In this document: positions 1 to 12,400 of the stretch, one piece after another | Layout: each line of letters opens with the position of its first letter | How positions within the stretch are numbered: the first letter of the stretch is position 1 | Notes under the pieces: generated by a model | What the model was told of the DNA's origin: nothing | What the model saw: the letters and a program-made list of their open reading frames with translations, nothing else | Databases searched by the model: none | Assembly (NCBI GenBank): GCA_036346225.1 | Contig: JARFIW010001109.1 | Coordinates: 2,464,501-2,528,500, forward strand | DNA length: 64,000 nt | Reading direction: 5' to 3' | Origin: Platerodrilus igneus | Lineage: Eukaryota; Arthropoda; Insecta; Coleoptera; Lycidae | Position numbers and translations under genes: made by a program

Positions 1-746
1 GTAAACGGATCGAGTTTTTCTAAAAGACAATCGACCAGAATAAAGTTCCAATGTTCAGTGGGAAACTTTAAGTTAGTTAGAACAGCAAGGTTCTCTGAAA
101 AACAATCAATAAGTGCCCTAAGTTTCTTAGGGTTTTCTGATTTTAAAGGTGGAAAGTCTTCCATAGCTTTCCAATGCAAAGTTGCCAATAAACGCGGGTT
201 GCTAAATCGCTCACGCAAGGCATTATAAGAAATGATAAAATTATCTCCCGAAATGGGTACCGATTTAATGATTTTTAAAGACTCCCCGCTACAGCAAGTG
301 ATAAGGTAATTTAATTTTTCGATGTTGGACAGCGACGCGTTATTATAGACCAGACTGTCAAATAAATCGATGCAAGATTCAGTTACCTCATTATTAAAAT
401 GTGGGAGCTTTAACGGTAACAATTTTGATCCCGTGCTGCTTGGAGCATTTTCAATGATTTGTGGTGCTTTTATCGTTTCAAGATGCAGCAGTATGCAATA
501 ATAAGCGGAATCTACTTCCTTCCGTAAAGCGTGGTAATTCAATGATTCTACCTCGTCACAGGACGCCAAGACAGCAACTAAAATTTTATTGAAATTTGTA
601 TAAAGGTCATTTACTCCCCTTGTTTGAATAAGGAACAACGTTTTTAAAGTTGGGTCACTTTGTATAGTATTACAAAGTTCCCACATTTCTATAAGGCGTA
701 TTTTAAGCAATTCGAGCTCGGCTACATGTATTTTCTTCGGAGCCAT
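1..746 (-). CDS. BEL/Pao-type retrotransposon Gag (partial, runs off left edge)
   Basis: An uninterrupted reading frame of 248 codons begins at the ATG whose complement is 744-746 and is still open at base 1. The start MAPKKIHVAELELLKIR is a charged, helical N-terminus. The middle reads LKLPHFNNE, then LVYNNASLSNIEKLNYL, CCSGESLKIIKSVP and LRERFSNPRLL. This is the layout of the DUF1759 Gag domain of BEL/Pao elements (seen: the motifs; family knowledge: the assignment). Gag would coat the element RNA in cytoplasmic particles. No stop or frameshift is visible, so this end of the element is less decayed than most repeats nearby. Its 5' LTR should lie to the right, somewhere in 750-1500; I could not define it. 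Protease and reverse transcriptase would lie left of the window. Confidence 0.72.
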   Translation of the reverse strand, partial: MAPKKIHVAELELLKIRLIEMWELCNTIQSDPTLKTLFLIQTRGVNDLYTNFNKILVAVLASCDEVESLNYHALRKEVDSAYYCILLHLETIKAPQIIENAPSSTGSKLLPLKLPHFNNEVTESCIDLFDSLVYNNASLSNIEKLNYLITCCSGESLKIIKSVPISGDNFIISYNALRERFSNPRLLATLHWKAMEDFPPLKSENPKKLRALIDCFSENLAVLTNLKFPTEHWNFILVDCLLEKLDPF

Positions 747-1580
747 TCTGAAAGTTATTCTGAAAGACCTTACAATAAAAGGCTGTAAGACGGTAACCGG
801 TCAGATGTGCGCTGAGAAATATTAAAATATTATGGGTTGTTGTTCAAGGCACGAAAAATGTAAAATAGCATATTGACCAATAAATCACGTTTATGACTAT
901 TAGCCTGCAACACGTAGAAAACCTAACGGTTCGTTAAACAAAGCGTAAAGATAAGATTTACAGTTTACAATTTACGGTTACGGTCGGCCTTTACTTCAAA
1001 GCTCACAGGAACATGTGGTTTTAACGTATTTGCAAGAAGATGTTCAGCTTTACAACTTTATTACCCTTGCAAATGTGTTAAATATTTTACTGCAAACCGA
1101 CTGAAAAGGGTTGCATGCGATACTAAAAACGTGCAATGGCTTTTACACAAAGCAAATCCCTTTACCTTGCTGTGTGTTTTATACCGCTAAAATAAATTTA
1201 AAACTGAAAACTAACAAATTTGATGCTAAAGTATTTGTATTTAATTTAACGAAAGTATGTAGCTAATATTGTACATATTTTAACCCGCTAAATATGGGGT
1301 TTGAACACAAATTTAAGGCTAAATCATTAATTAAAAACGCTCGCTGAAATGCAAAATAATATTTAATTTAGGACATGCGTATAAAACCATAAGACTAGTT
1401 AATTCGGATCGAATTAGGACCAATGGATTATTGGGGGTGAATGAGGTGATAAAGATATGCTAATTATAGGGAAGGACCAATTGCTTTTTGTAGCAATACT
1501 GATAGCGGTGGAGCGGATATGTAATAACTAAAACAACTACAACAACTACTTAAGGAAGGGTACAAATACCTTAAAGCCTG
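747..1580. other. AT-rich stretch upstream of the BEL Gag; no gene seen
   Basis: No coding signal is recognised on either strand. By position this stretch should hold the leader and 5' LTR of the BEL/Pao element that reads leftward, but no TG...CA termini, primer site or second LTR copy can be defined within the window. Confidence 0.4.
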
Positions 1581-2240
1581 TGCCGCTGTGGGCAATAAAA
1601 GTTCACACACAAAAGCTTGCGGACAACCAAAAACACGCACGTCCGGGTGATGGTGTCGCTTTCAAAAGCTCTCACACAACCGTCTTCTGCAAGGGTTCGA
1701 ATGCAACTGTCACTTTGCGCACTCACTGCCAGTATAAATGTTTCACTAAAAACTATAGGATACCCGCACTAAGTATTTATTGTCACCAATTCCAATAAAT
1801 GTTCGATGATGACGTAACAGTAGGTCTATTATGGTTTGGGCAGAAATCAGTTCACAAGCACGCACGGATTTGGTTTTTATACAGAATGATTCACTGACAG
1901 CTCACAGGTACATTATCGAGGTGCTAGAAACTGATATTGTACCCTTCATGAACACTATGGACGAGCGTGGCATTTTTATCCACGATAATAATAAACCTCA
2001 CTCAGCTATAGTTGTCAGAGGATATCCGGATAAGATGTAAATTACGCGTTTGATTAGGCTGCCCTCAGTACGGACACGAATCCCAATGAACATGTCTGGG
2101 GTGAGTTGGGACGTCGTATTCGCAGGCATACACCAGCACCAAGTACTGTCCAGGAACTGAGGAAGATACTATTGCAAGAATGGGATAACATCGACCAGAT
2201 TGTGATCCTACACTTAATTCAAGCCATGCTTTGTTGATTT
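1580..2240 (+). pseudogene. Tc1-like DDE transposase, broken
   Basis: Pieces of a Tc1/mariner transposase are spread over several frames. From 1831 one frame reads MVWAEISSQARTDLVFIQ, followed by FMNTMDERGIFIHDNNKP, which carries the second catalytic Asp (HDN). After a stop at 2038-2040 the match resumes in another frame near 2060-2230 with SPDTNPNEHVWGELGRRI, the region of the third acidic residue. Upstream (1690-1830) a piece with a MFDDD motif precedes it. Stops and frame changes make it non-functional. The family moves DNA by cut-and-paste at TA sites; terminal inverted repeats were not found. Homology was judged by motif recall, so exact edges are approximate. Confidence 0.75.
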
Positions 2241-2869
2241 CAAGCAGTCATTATCGCAAAAGGAAAGAATACACGTTGTAACGATTATCATTTACATTTG
2301 TTAGTCCCATATTGATCCTATGTCGAATTTCGTTTAAAATGTACATTTGTTGCTATGGCACAAGAAATCTATAAAACAAAAAATATATATTATGCGATTC
2401 ATCATTGAATTTTTAGTTTACCGGTATGCTACGCATGTGGATTGCATAATCAGTAATTTATCAATATAATATAAATTATAAAATTTCAATGTAATGTGTA
2501 CGGAACCTGTAACTTTTTTAGTGTACTATTTATTGTTCTTCCTTCGTGTCATGTTTCTGTGCGTGTGTAGATGAAAATATACGGGTTACATTTTTTTAAA
2601 CTTTTCATATCCAAAATACTGTCCTCTTATTATTTTTTAAAAATGCATATTTCATAGAAACACTTTTCGATTATCTTGAATTTTCTTTCACCAAAAGCCC
2701 AATTTATGTATAAAGCGCTTAAACGATGACAATTTTCGAGTAAAATTGACACGATCATCATTATTTAGTGCCTAAAATATGGCTTTCATGGTAGGTCTTC
2801 GCTTGTGAATGCTTGCATAATTGTACACAGTCGTTCACACAACTCCTTACTCAGATCAGTCCACATTAG

Positions 2870-3085
2870 ATTTAAGACTACTCCTATTAATTTTCTTCCT
2901 TGGAGATACAATTTGCCACCCTCGGGTTTGCCCTTCGCTTGACAGTGTTTAGTTCAACTCCAGTTGCTGTTGCTACACCTTTGTAAATTATTCATTTCAT
3001 TCTTTTCTTCACTCATAAACTTATACACACTATAAATAAGTTTCTGTCTTTTGACTGTGAACTGTTTCTTGCGGTTACTCATTGT
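2870..3085 (-). pseudogene. N-terminal fragment of a mariner/IS630-like transposase
   Basis: Read on the complement from about 3085, the sequence starts MSNRKKQFTVKRQKLIYSV and continues in a second frame with ATATGVELNTVKRR. That is a helix-turn-helix pattern typical of the DNA-binding N-terminus in some insect Tc1/mariner/IS630-like transposases. The catalytic part of what looks like the same family is present as a separate fragment at 12.8-13.4 kb. There is no intact frame, and the assignment is tentative. Confidence 0.4.
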
Positions 3086-3447
3086 ACAGTTTAAAACTCT
3101 GGAATGTCAAAATAATCTGTAAAAACCAAACATGTCAAACGATAAATTAATTAAACGATTAAAATAAACCCAAACTAAACGCACAATCGACTGCAAAATG
3201 AACCTTATCATAAAAATGCAACAGATTAATTTAAGCAAGTTAACAACTGTTATGATCATTGTACTAAATTTTTATAATTGGAGGAACTGCAACATTTTTC
3301 GTGTATTAATGTTAAAAAGAATGCTATGAACACATTTATAGTATCTTAACCACAGAATTGATCTTTTCTGTGTCGTAATCTTGTAGGTGTTTTGTTTTGA
3401 GGTTATAATTTTTTTAAGGATTTGAATTGTTAATTAACTACCTCAAA

Positions 3448-6400
3448 ATGTTGCAAGGAAGTGTTTCGGCATTATCTAAACTTTCAATAGAATCGGTGAA
3501 ACAATTTTTAGATTCTTTTGACACAGTTTTAACTGATTGTGATGGTGTTCTGTGGATTGGGAGGTATGCTATTGAAGGATCAGCGGAAGTACTAAATCGT
3601 CTTAGATCATTGGGCAAAAACATATTTTATGTGACTAACAATTCGACAAAAACTCGAGAAGAGTTTGTCACGAAATGTAATGAACTAAATTTTAGTAGTA
3701 AAAAAGTAAAAATAACGTTTGTGTTAGGTATTTCCAATTGTAAAGTTGTTTTTAGGAAGAGATAATATCAACGGCTTATTTAACAGCAAATTATTTAAAA
3801 AGTTTAGGATTCAGTAAAAAAGTTTACATAATAGGAGAATCTGGCATTGCAACAGAGTTGGATTTAGTTGGCATTAAACATCTTGAGATCGGTGTAAGTG
3901 TGAAATAATGTGTTAGAGATTGTATACAGTTACTTAATTCAAATACAGCCCGATCCGATAGATAAAGAGTCCCTTGAAACACTGTCTAATGTTAAGTTGG
4001 ATGGAGATGTTGGCGCAGTTATAATTGGATATGATATACATATATCAATGCCCAAAATGATCAAAGCAGCAAGTTATTTAAAAAATCCCGATTGTCTATT
4101 TATAGCAACGAATGCTGACCAGCGATATCCATATAATTCCACCTTAACCATGCCGGGCACAGGATGTCTTGTAGCATCAATACAAACATGTACTCAAAGG
4201 GAACCTGTAATAATTGGGAAGCCCAATTCATATATTTTGGATTTTCTTATTTCACATCACAACATTGATCCTAAGCGAACTCTAATGATCGGGGACAAGT
4301 AAGTATAACACATTGTATAAGGGTTTATGGATGATTCTCCACAAAGTGAATAATTTGAGTAACAAATTTATACAACAGAAAAAAATACATTTGGTGTAAA
4401 ATTTGTATTTATTCAAGTTATTTTGACATAATTTTAAGTTTCCTAACTAACACATCAAAAATTAAAATTTTTTTAATTATTGGCAATTTATTGGCAAAAA
4501 TATTTGTGACACGGAAATGATCGTGTGAACATCGTAATGAAAGTTATCGGTATGAAAATGACATATGTGTACATGGAAATGATATTTTACTTCGAACATA
4601 AGATATTTATAATTAAAATATTTCCAGAAATGCAATTATAAACTACACAAAATAATTGAAAATTTTAACCCCGTTTAAAAACACCAATATCAATTGCAAA
4701 TTTATAAAAGAGCCGGCTACCTTGTATAACTAACTATATTTGGCTCAGGAAGAATTTTCAATACCTATCTGATTTTTTTGACATGACTAATGTCTCTTTC
4801 TGTCATGCTCAATGTCAATTTGGCAAATTCCAACATATTTAAAATATTCTTTGTATGTGGTTTTCGTACAATTTTTCTAGATACAGAAACTAAAACATAG
4901 CAGCCTGCTCTAACACTAGAAACTGGATATGATATTGATCGAAGCTTTTCTTTAGTATTTTCATCATACATTTTATCATATATCTTTTTTTCTTTATTGC
5001 CAATAACGGAATTACATAGATTAGAGAGTGGATAACCATTAGTACTGCTTTCATCGCTATTAACGTCACTGTAGTTTTGCTTAAACATGATTGTATTTAT
5101 TTTGTCAGCTAAAGGTGAGGGAATCTTAATAAATTCATCTGAGCTCAAATCTTGATTTTCACTTTGTGGTTCGTTATAATCTAGATTTCCTAAATGATGG
5201 TGACAACAATATTCACCACAGCTTAAACAAGATAAAGTCCTCAGCTACAACATGTGACTTCCGAACTTAGTCATTACTTGGTGAACTTTCATAGTACCTT
5301 TAAATTGTGTAAACTGTTGATTTTTATGATTTCTGCTTGAAGTTCGATATTTTCGCTATTAATTTTATACAAAGTTATACCAGGACACGAATCTATTAAA
5401 ATATTTGTAAGAACATCTCTTGAGGATATATCCTTTCCTTGAGCATTGACTCGATTTGCTGTTCTTTTACAAGTCTCGCCCATGCCATCTACAGCTCCTT
5501 TTCCATGCCCAGTTTCATGAAAGTTCCATGTAGTGTAAAGAAGTTGAGGACATGCTATTCCTAGCTGGTTAGTCAAATATGAAAACATATTTATTTCTAT
5601 ATTGGACTACTGTCCTGTCGCTAATGATTAACTTCAATTTTTTCTTTACAATATTCTTCAATTATTGGAAAAAAGATGTGCCCAAATTGGCGATGCATTA
5701 TGTTCAAGAGATTGCGAAAGAGTGCAGGAAGGTTTAGCGGTTAAGTATGGTATTACAAAAATGTTAATACAGTTTCACCACCAAAATGAAAGGAACGAAC
5801 TTCTTCGGCATATTTAAGTAAATAATTTTGACTAAAATCAGTTATTTTTTAAAGTTACATTACTTTTACGTTGGTGTATGATGGTGCCCTTCATTAGTAA
5901 TTTTAGTTTAAATTTTGTAATTAATTGAGCAACTGTAGTTTGTAAGGGCTGTTTTGTTATCTTGTTTACTATTTTTTTGTGTTTGATTTTTTATTGATAT
6001 GTTTTTTAGCTTTATCCGCTGTTCTTAAATTGCTGTACACCAGATCAGACAGATCACATTTTGGACATTGTCTGAAAAGACATTGTTCATTTTTGTGATT
6101 ACAGCAAGTATTTTCCATAACTGCATATGTAGTTTTAAATGTAATTATCATTTGAATAGAGACTTGTTATAATTAGCTCCATATTTGAATGGGCTATACA
6201 TTTGCATGTTTCCCTCTCTTGAATTTTCATGGGAACGATTCAGAATGGACGTGCCTTACAAAAAATGAGAAACTAGCATGTGTATTGTTTTACGAAATTC
6301 CAAATATAAATTTTTTAAGTTATTACTTAATACTGTTTTTGTTTTGTTATTCTATTTTTAGTTATAAAATCCTTTTTCCCTGGACACACTGTACTATAAA

Positions 6401-9400
6401 TTTGTTTTTCAAGAAATATTAGTATTTTCAATTTTAGATTTCTTCTGGTATCATATCTTCTCTCTTTTTTCTGTCAAACCTTATGGTTTTATTGTTGTTG
6501 TAGGCAAAACTTTTTCTACGTTTTAAAGTATTTGTTATGTTGGTTTTCATTTTATATTTTTTAACCACTTCTCCGTGCGCATTTTTTTTTTTAATTCTGT
6601 TTTGATTGATTGTCTGTTAATGTTTGATAGGATTCTAAAAGTTGTTGTATAATTACTTCATATAGAAGTTTTTTTTAACCTCTTCAACTGTATTCTCATT
6701 GCTAGTGTTATGATTGTTTAATAAATTATCTATTTTTGAAGCAGGTGTCATTTCAAGACTTTCAAGATTCTTTATTTTGTTAAGTTTTTTTTCTATTTCC
6801 TCGTTTTAATCGAAAATACTTTTGTTTGTACTTTCTGCAATTTTTTTCTAATTTTTAATCTGAGTTCTCATTATTTTTTTTCTGTGTTGTATGATTCTGT
6901 ATCTATTTGCCAAGGATCTTCCTATTTCTTTTCTTGTAAGGGAAATTTCCACAATTTCTTCATCAGAAGCTGGCAGGATATTTTTTGTAACATTATATAT
7001 TCTTCTACAGCCTCAGTCTCCTTTTTCTGTTGTTTCTAGTATTCTTTTCCAAGATTTTCTTTTGTTCCTTTGTTCTCTTGGTGTCATATCATTAATAAAT
7101 TTTACGACTCCTCTTTCTTTTTTATTCAAATACCTTTCTCTTTGTTTTTGTTTGTATTCCTCTTTTTTGGTAGGATAAACTTTTATGTTCTTTCTCTTTT
7201 CTTTTTCATGATCTGTTTTCAGTTTCAATTTTTCGGCATTACTTCTTTTGGTAGACATTTTAATTTCCTACAAATGAAAAAATGTAAAGTAAATACAATT
7301 TTATGGCAAAATATTAATTTTATTACTCAAATCATTTCCATGCTAAATAGATCATTTCCTTGTCGCACAAAATCTATGGAAATTACCACCACAGAAATGA
7401 CATTTATTGATATAATTGAAAATAAACACCATTATTTTAAGTATTTAAGAATTTTATATTATGTCAAAACAACCAATTCTGAACGGGCTTACACTTTGAA
7501 GAAGTTCTAAAATACTAGAGCGGGTAGAATGGCTTTGCGTGTTTGAGTGAGCTATAGAGCCAAACTATAGGTTTAATCAATTTAGTGGGGTCTTTAGTGA
7601 GGAACCGGATTAAGACAGGTACCCAAAAGAGGGCAGCAATTCTTTTGGTGCTTAGAGTGTCAGAGACCGTGGGGGTCAGTATGACACTCTAAGACACACT
7701 ACTGTGATGTGGAAGACAATGGGAAACCACCACATTACTTTCCAAGGACATGCGTACGGAACATTGTAACAGGCCGCCCTGTATTAAATCGTAGTTATTA
7801 ATTTAAAGTATGTTATTCCTGTTATATGATAAGTTTAATTGTGTCGGGTAGTAGCATTTGACATACATGTAGACGTTTCCATCATGTGGACACGACAGGT
7901 TGTTGTGGGGTTGCGCGGATCGAGAGATGCAAACGAAGGGGGAGTGGAAGTTAAACGTTCACTTGGTAAAGACGTCGGATGATTTAAGTGGTGTTTTGTC
8001 GAGGTAGATTTGCAAGAATAGTGCAAATCATGCGTGCTTTATGATTGAATAAGATTAGACATGTGTTATTAGTATAGTATAACCGAAACGAATCCTTGGA
8101 GTTAATTTTAAGTTTTTTAACAATCGTTTATCGTGAAACACGCATCAAAGTTAGAAACATTATCGTACAGAAACGTGAGTTTACGACGGTAGTCAGCTGA
8201 ATTACAACGGGGTGTTGTTTGCACTCCTTAATTAAATTGAAGGTCGAGTGCCGCGCTGTTAACTTCGGCGCGTGGAGCTGAAGTAAGCCGGCTCATCGTG
8301 GGATTTGTGAACGTTCATCACGCCAAATGGTGAGTGAAATGAACTTGTGATTTATTGCGCTTGATTTAAACAAAATATTATCATAACATTATTTAGGGTT
8401 CATGGTTTATTGTAATATGCGGCTAGTATTAGATTATGATTTGATATAAGATTATTTCTTGTGTTATCAACGAAGAGTTTATTAAATTTGGCAGTTGTCT
8501 TTGACTGGAATTCGTGTTTTGTATCAATTACTAGTGTTGTAGGAGAACCCGATAAGTATAATATTATTTAATATTTATGAACTAAATATTTGGCGCCCTG
8601 GAATTACTTAGATTGGTTAGATTGGTTAGTGTTTCTCTCTGGGGTAAAAAATTCTGGAGTTAAAATAGTTGCCCATTTGAATCTCTGGCGGACTACTTCA
8701 AAGGATGTGATCGACAAGTTTAAAAGAAGAGCAGGAAATATTTTTCGAGTCGGAGCGTGGAATGTCGGAACCATGAAACAAGTAGGTAAGCTAGAGACTC
8801 CGACAATTGAAATCGGAAGGTTAGTATTAAATTAGCGAAGTTCGGTGCCCAGACTCCAATGATTTTTGGAGAGGAGACTTTAAGGTAATTCATACAGGCT
8901 TAGAGGAAGACAATTCAGGTGTGGGGATAGTCTTGCGGAATAAGATAGGACACTGTGTAGAAAACTACTTACAAAAGAATGAAAGAGTACTCGTGGTTAG
9001 ATTAGAGTCTAAACCAGTAAAGCCGTCCTTAAATTTAAAAATTTGAAAAAAGGAACGGAAAAAAGGCACTTTGATTTTGTGAAACTAAAAATAAAGATAT
9101 CCACAAATGAGTTGAGAAAAAGTCAAACGAAGTTCTAAAAGTTGTCTAGAAAATCTATGATATTAAGGAAGTAGAAACAGAATGAAATAATATTAAATCC
9201 AGCTTAGGTATAGCGGTCAGAGATATTCTGGGGTATAAACAAAAAGAAAATAAAAAACCTTGGATAACAAAGAATATTCTGAATGTAATAGATGAATGGC
9301 GAAAATACAAAAACAGACCAGACGAAGAAGGAAAACAGAGATACAAAGCCATAAAATGGGCAATTATTTGCAAATGCAGGAAAGCTATAGAACAATAGAT

Positions 9401-12400
9401 TTATGAAAAGTGCAAAGACGTACAAATTAAGATGAAAATAGGGAAGACGGACGAAGAATTCAAATTAATTAGAATGAGTTTTAGGGATGGATATAAAGCC
9501 ATATAGCAAAAATATATGGGGTACAGGAGAAAACGTGGAGAAATATAGAGCAAATAAAGCAAATAAAAATACTATGTGCATGCTATGTTATAATTTCGCT
9601 TAGTCTTGAGAGTGACCATAGGACGGTTAATTTACAAAAACAGAAAAAGGGTTGTTATCATATTGGGCTATATTTCTGTGACACTTGTTCAACATGTTTT
9701 TTGGATATTCGTTAAAATAATTTTATAATCAATAGCATTGGTTTTCCTAGAAGAATTGGCTGTTGGAAAAAAGTATTTGAAGTATAACTCTACATGGACA
9801 ACTTGTTCACGGGAGCATCTTTATTTTACTTTTTGCGATTTCCTGGCTGTACCGCTATAGGATCTGTCCGCGTATCTCTAAAGCAAGCCCGCTTACAGAA
9901 AAAAAATGTTTGCACAAAAAGAACGCGGTTACTTTGGAAGTGCTGTTGAGCGGCATGATGGGCTGTTGTATGTGCAATAGATGGACAATGCTGTAGTAAC
10001 CATAATTTCTTCTTCCTGTGGTACCAGCGAGGTAGCTACTGTTAAAAGATTTTGTAAAAACATAAACGAAATATACAAATTACTCGACCACAACTAATTA
10101 AAAATTTCAATGCTTTCCTGGGTGGAACTGACCTTATGGATCAGAACGTGGAAATGGGGAAAAAAGTGTTACTGGCCCATCATAACTTAGTTGCTCGATG
10201 TTGCACTACAAAACAGTTGGATCCTATACTATAAAGCAAATAAAACTAAATTAGCTCAGTTAGATTTTAAAAGAGAAGTAGCTCAAACATGTTTAGCAAA
10301 AGGAGCCGGAAGACCATCGGCATCTCCAACATCATCCACCGATAGTTGAATCTCCAACGAGATTCGATTTGATAGAATTGATCACCTTGTACAGCATACA
10401 GATGAAAAGAAAAAAAAGAAGGTGCGCTCTAAAAACCTGTAAATCGGTTGTAAGGACAATGTGTTCCAGATGCAATGTGGTTTTATGTATCGATTGCTTT
10501 ATACCTCTCCATTGTCGTTAATGCGTTATATTGTGTAATTTTTATTTTTAATATCTATATTACTAATTTTTCCATTGTTTAGAAAATATATTACTTCTAA
10601 AGGAGTTTTATTTGAACTAAATGATCGATTTAGCGGTAGTTCAGACGCCTAGTGTTGCCAAATGGCAACAGCTCTTATCTCAAGAATGGTTGAAGTTGAA
10701 ATATTTGTTTCTTATTCTTTTTTTGTTAGTTAGTCATTTCTAAGACTAAATATATCAATAGAAACAGTGAAATCAAAATATCAAAAATTTGGGCACTAAT
10801 GGGTTAAAAAAGTTTACAAATATCATTGAAGAACACCTACTACTATTCATATATATTTAAACTGAAAATGGCTCTTGTACCAACAATCCTGCCCCCTTCC
10901 CCCACAATCATTCCTTACCCTACTAGACTTCCTAACTACCAAAGTGGGCCCACATCCATTACCTTCTACTGCGACCTATTTAGCTCTACAGTATGACTAT
11001 TACTTACTTCTACAGTATCAATATTATTTCCTACACTGACCTCTTGCTGACTTAGTCCATCACTTTCAACAATTGTCTTCTCGGACTCTTAAGTTATCCG
11101 TGTTATTAAAATTCTCTTTCGTAAGCTACTTTATCTATCAACTTTTTATTTATTTTAGCAATTTTATTCCTTTTCTTTACCTGCACAATTTGGCTTACAT
11201 TACGCTAAGACAATCTTTATTGAGCACATACATTATAGATCCCATGTGCCTTACAATATGTGCTCTAAGACAAAGATTTTCCTAACCCTAAATTGTTTCA
11301 CATACACTATATCGTTTTAATTAAAAAGTTTTTACTTAATACCTTAGCCTCCTGTGAGTCCTCTACTTTCTCTCTTGAATATTGTCTTTTAAAAGGTCAA
11401 AGTGCATATGTATATTGCCCCAAACATTTGAAGCTGCCGAATTCTCTGCTGCCTCATTGCTTAACGTATATAAGACTTGCATTTTCCTTCAACGGTAATG
11501 TTCACTGAAAATTTTTTCAAAAATCCTAAACTACCATCGAATAAACCGTAATACTTATTTATTACATTATTGGCATCTAATTCTAACTTGCTTTCTTATA
11601 CATAGGTAATTACTATTTTTTATTTTAATAATTATGTCAATCTTAGAGATTAATTCCCTACTTAATAAAGATGGTGTAATGTTCTCGGCAAATTAGATTA
11701 ATAAATCATAAACACTAGTTTACGTATTATACGAAAAAAGACATTTAGTGTTACATTTTTCATTTAGTTGTGATGAACACTGATTAGGTTTCACTAAACA
11801 TGAGGTGTTAGGAGATGGGAAGCTGTTCTTAGAATTTGGACCAGAGGGTGTGTCGTTTTCTGGTTCTGGTAATACAACAGGTAGCTCTTCGGTTACACTT
11901 TTGCTATTAATGTCAATTTCATTGGAGTCCTCGAATAAATATTTAGTTTAGGATATTTATTTAATAGAGTAAGTAGTTTAGGACTTTCCAACTTTGGAGG
12001 TACAGTTGTAGGTTGCAATGAATCATTTTCATTTCATTTGATCAGTTGATCAACATGTCTTTTACATACAACTTTACCTTTTACTTCTAAACGTTCAGGT
12101 TAGTAGCAGGACTTTCGATAATTTTTGCATTTTTCTACCTTTCTCCTGCTCTATGATTTCTAGCTAGAACTAATTCATTAACAGAAAATTCTCATAAGGT
12201 GTGCATTTTAACATTAATTTTTAACTATCTAATTTGGATCTAAATGACCAACCAAACGTTACAAGAGCAGGAGATTGATTAGTGGTAGAGTAGAATTATT
12301 ATCGGATGGCGGGTGATGTCATATGTGCAATTGGTTCCAATCTTCAAATAAACTTTATAGATCAAGATTCTGCTTGCAATAGTATGACCTACAAACGTCA

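Noticed and set aside
11073..11508. Two adjacent + strand open frames
   Set aside because: Pyrimidine-rich low-complexity sequence with no motif or neighbour that continues them.
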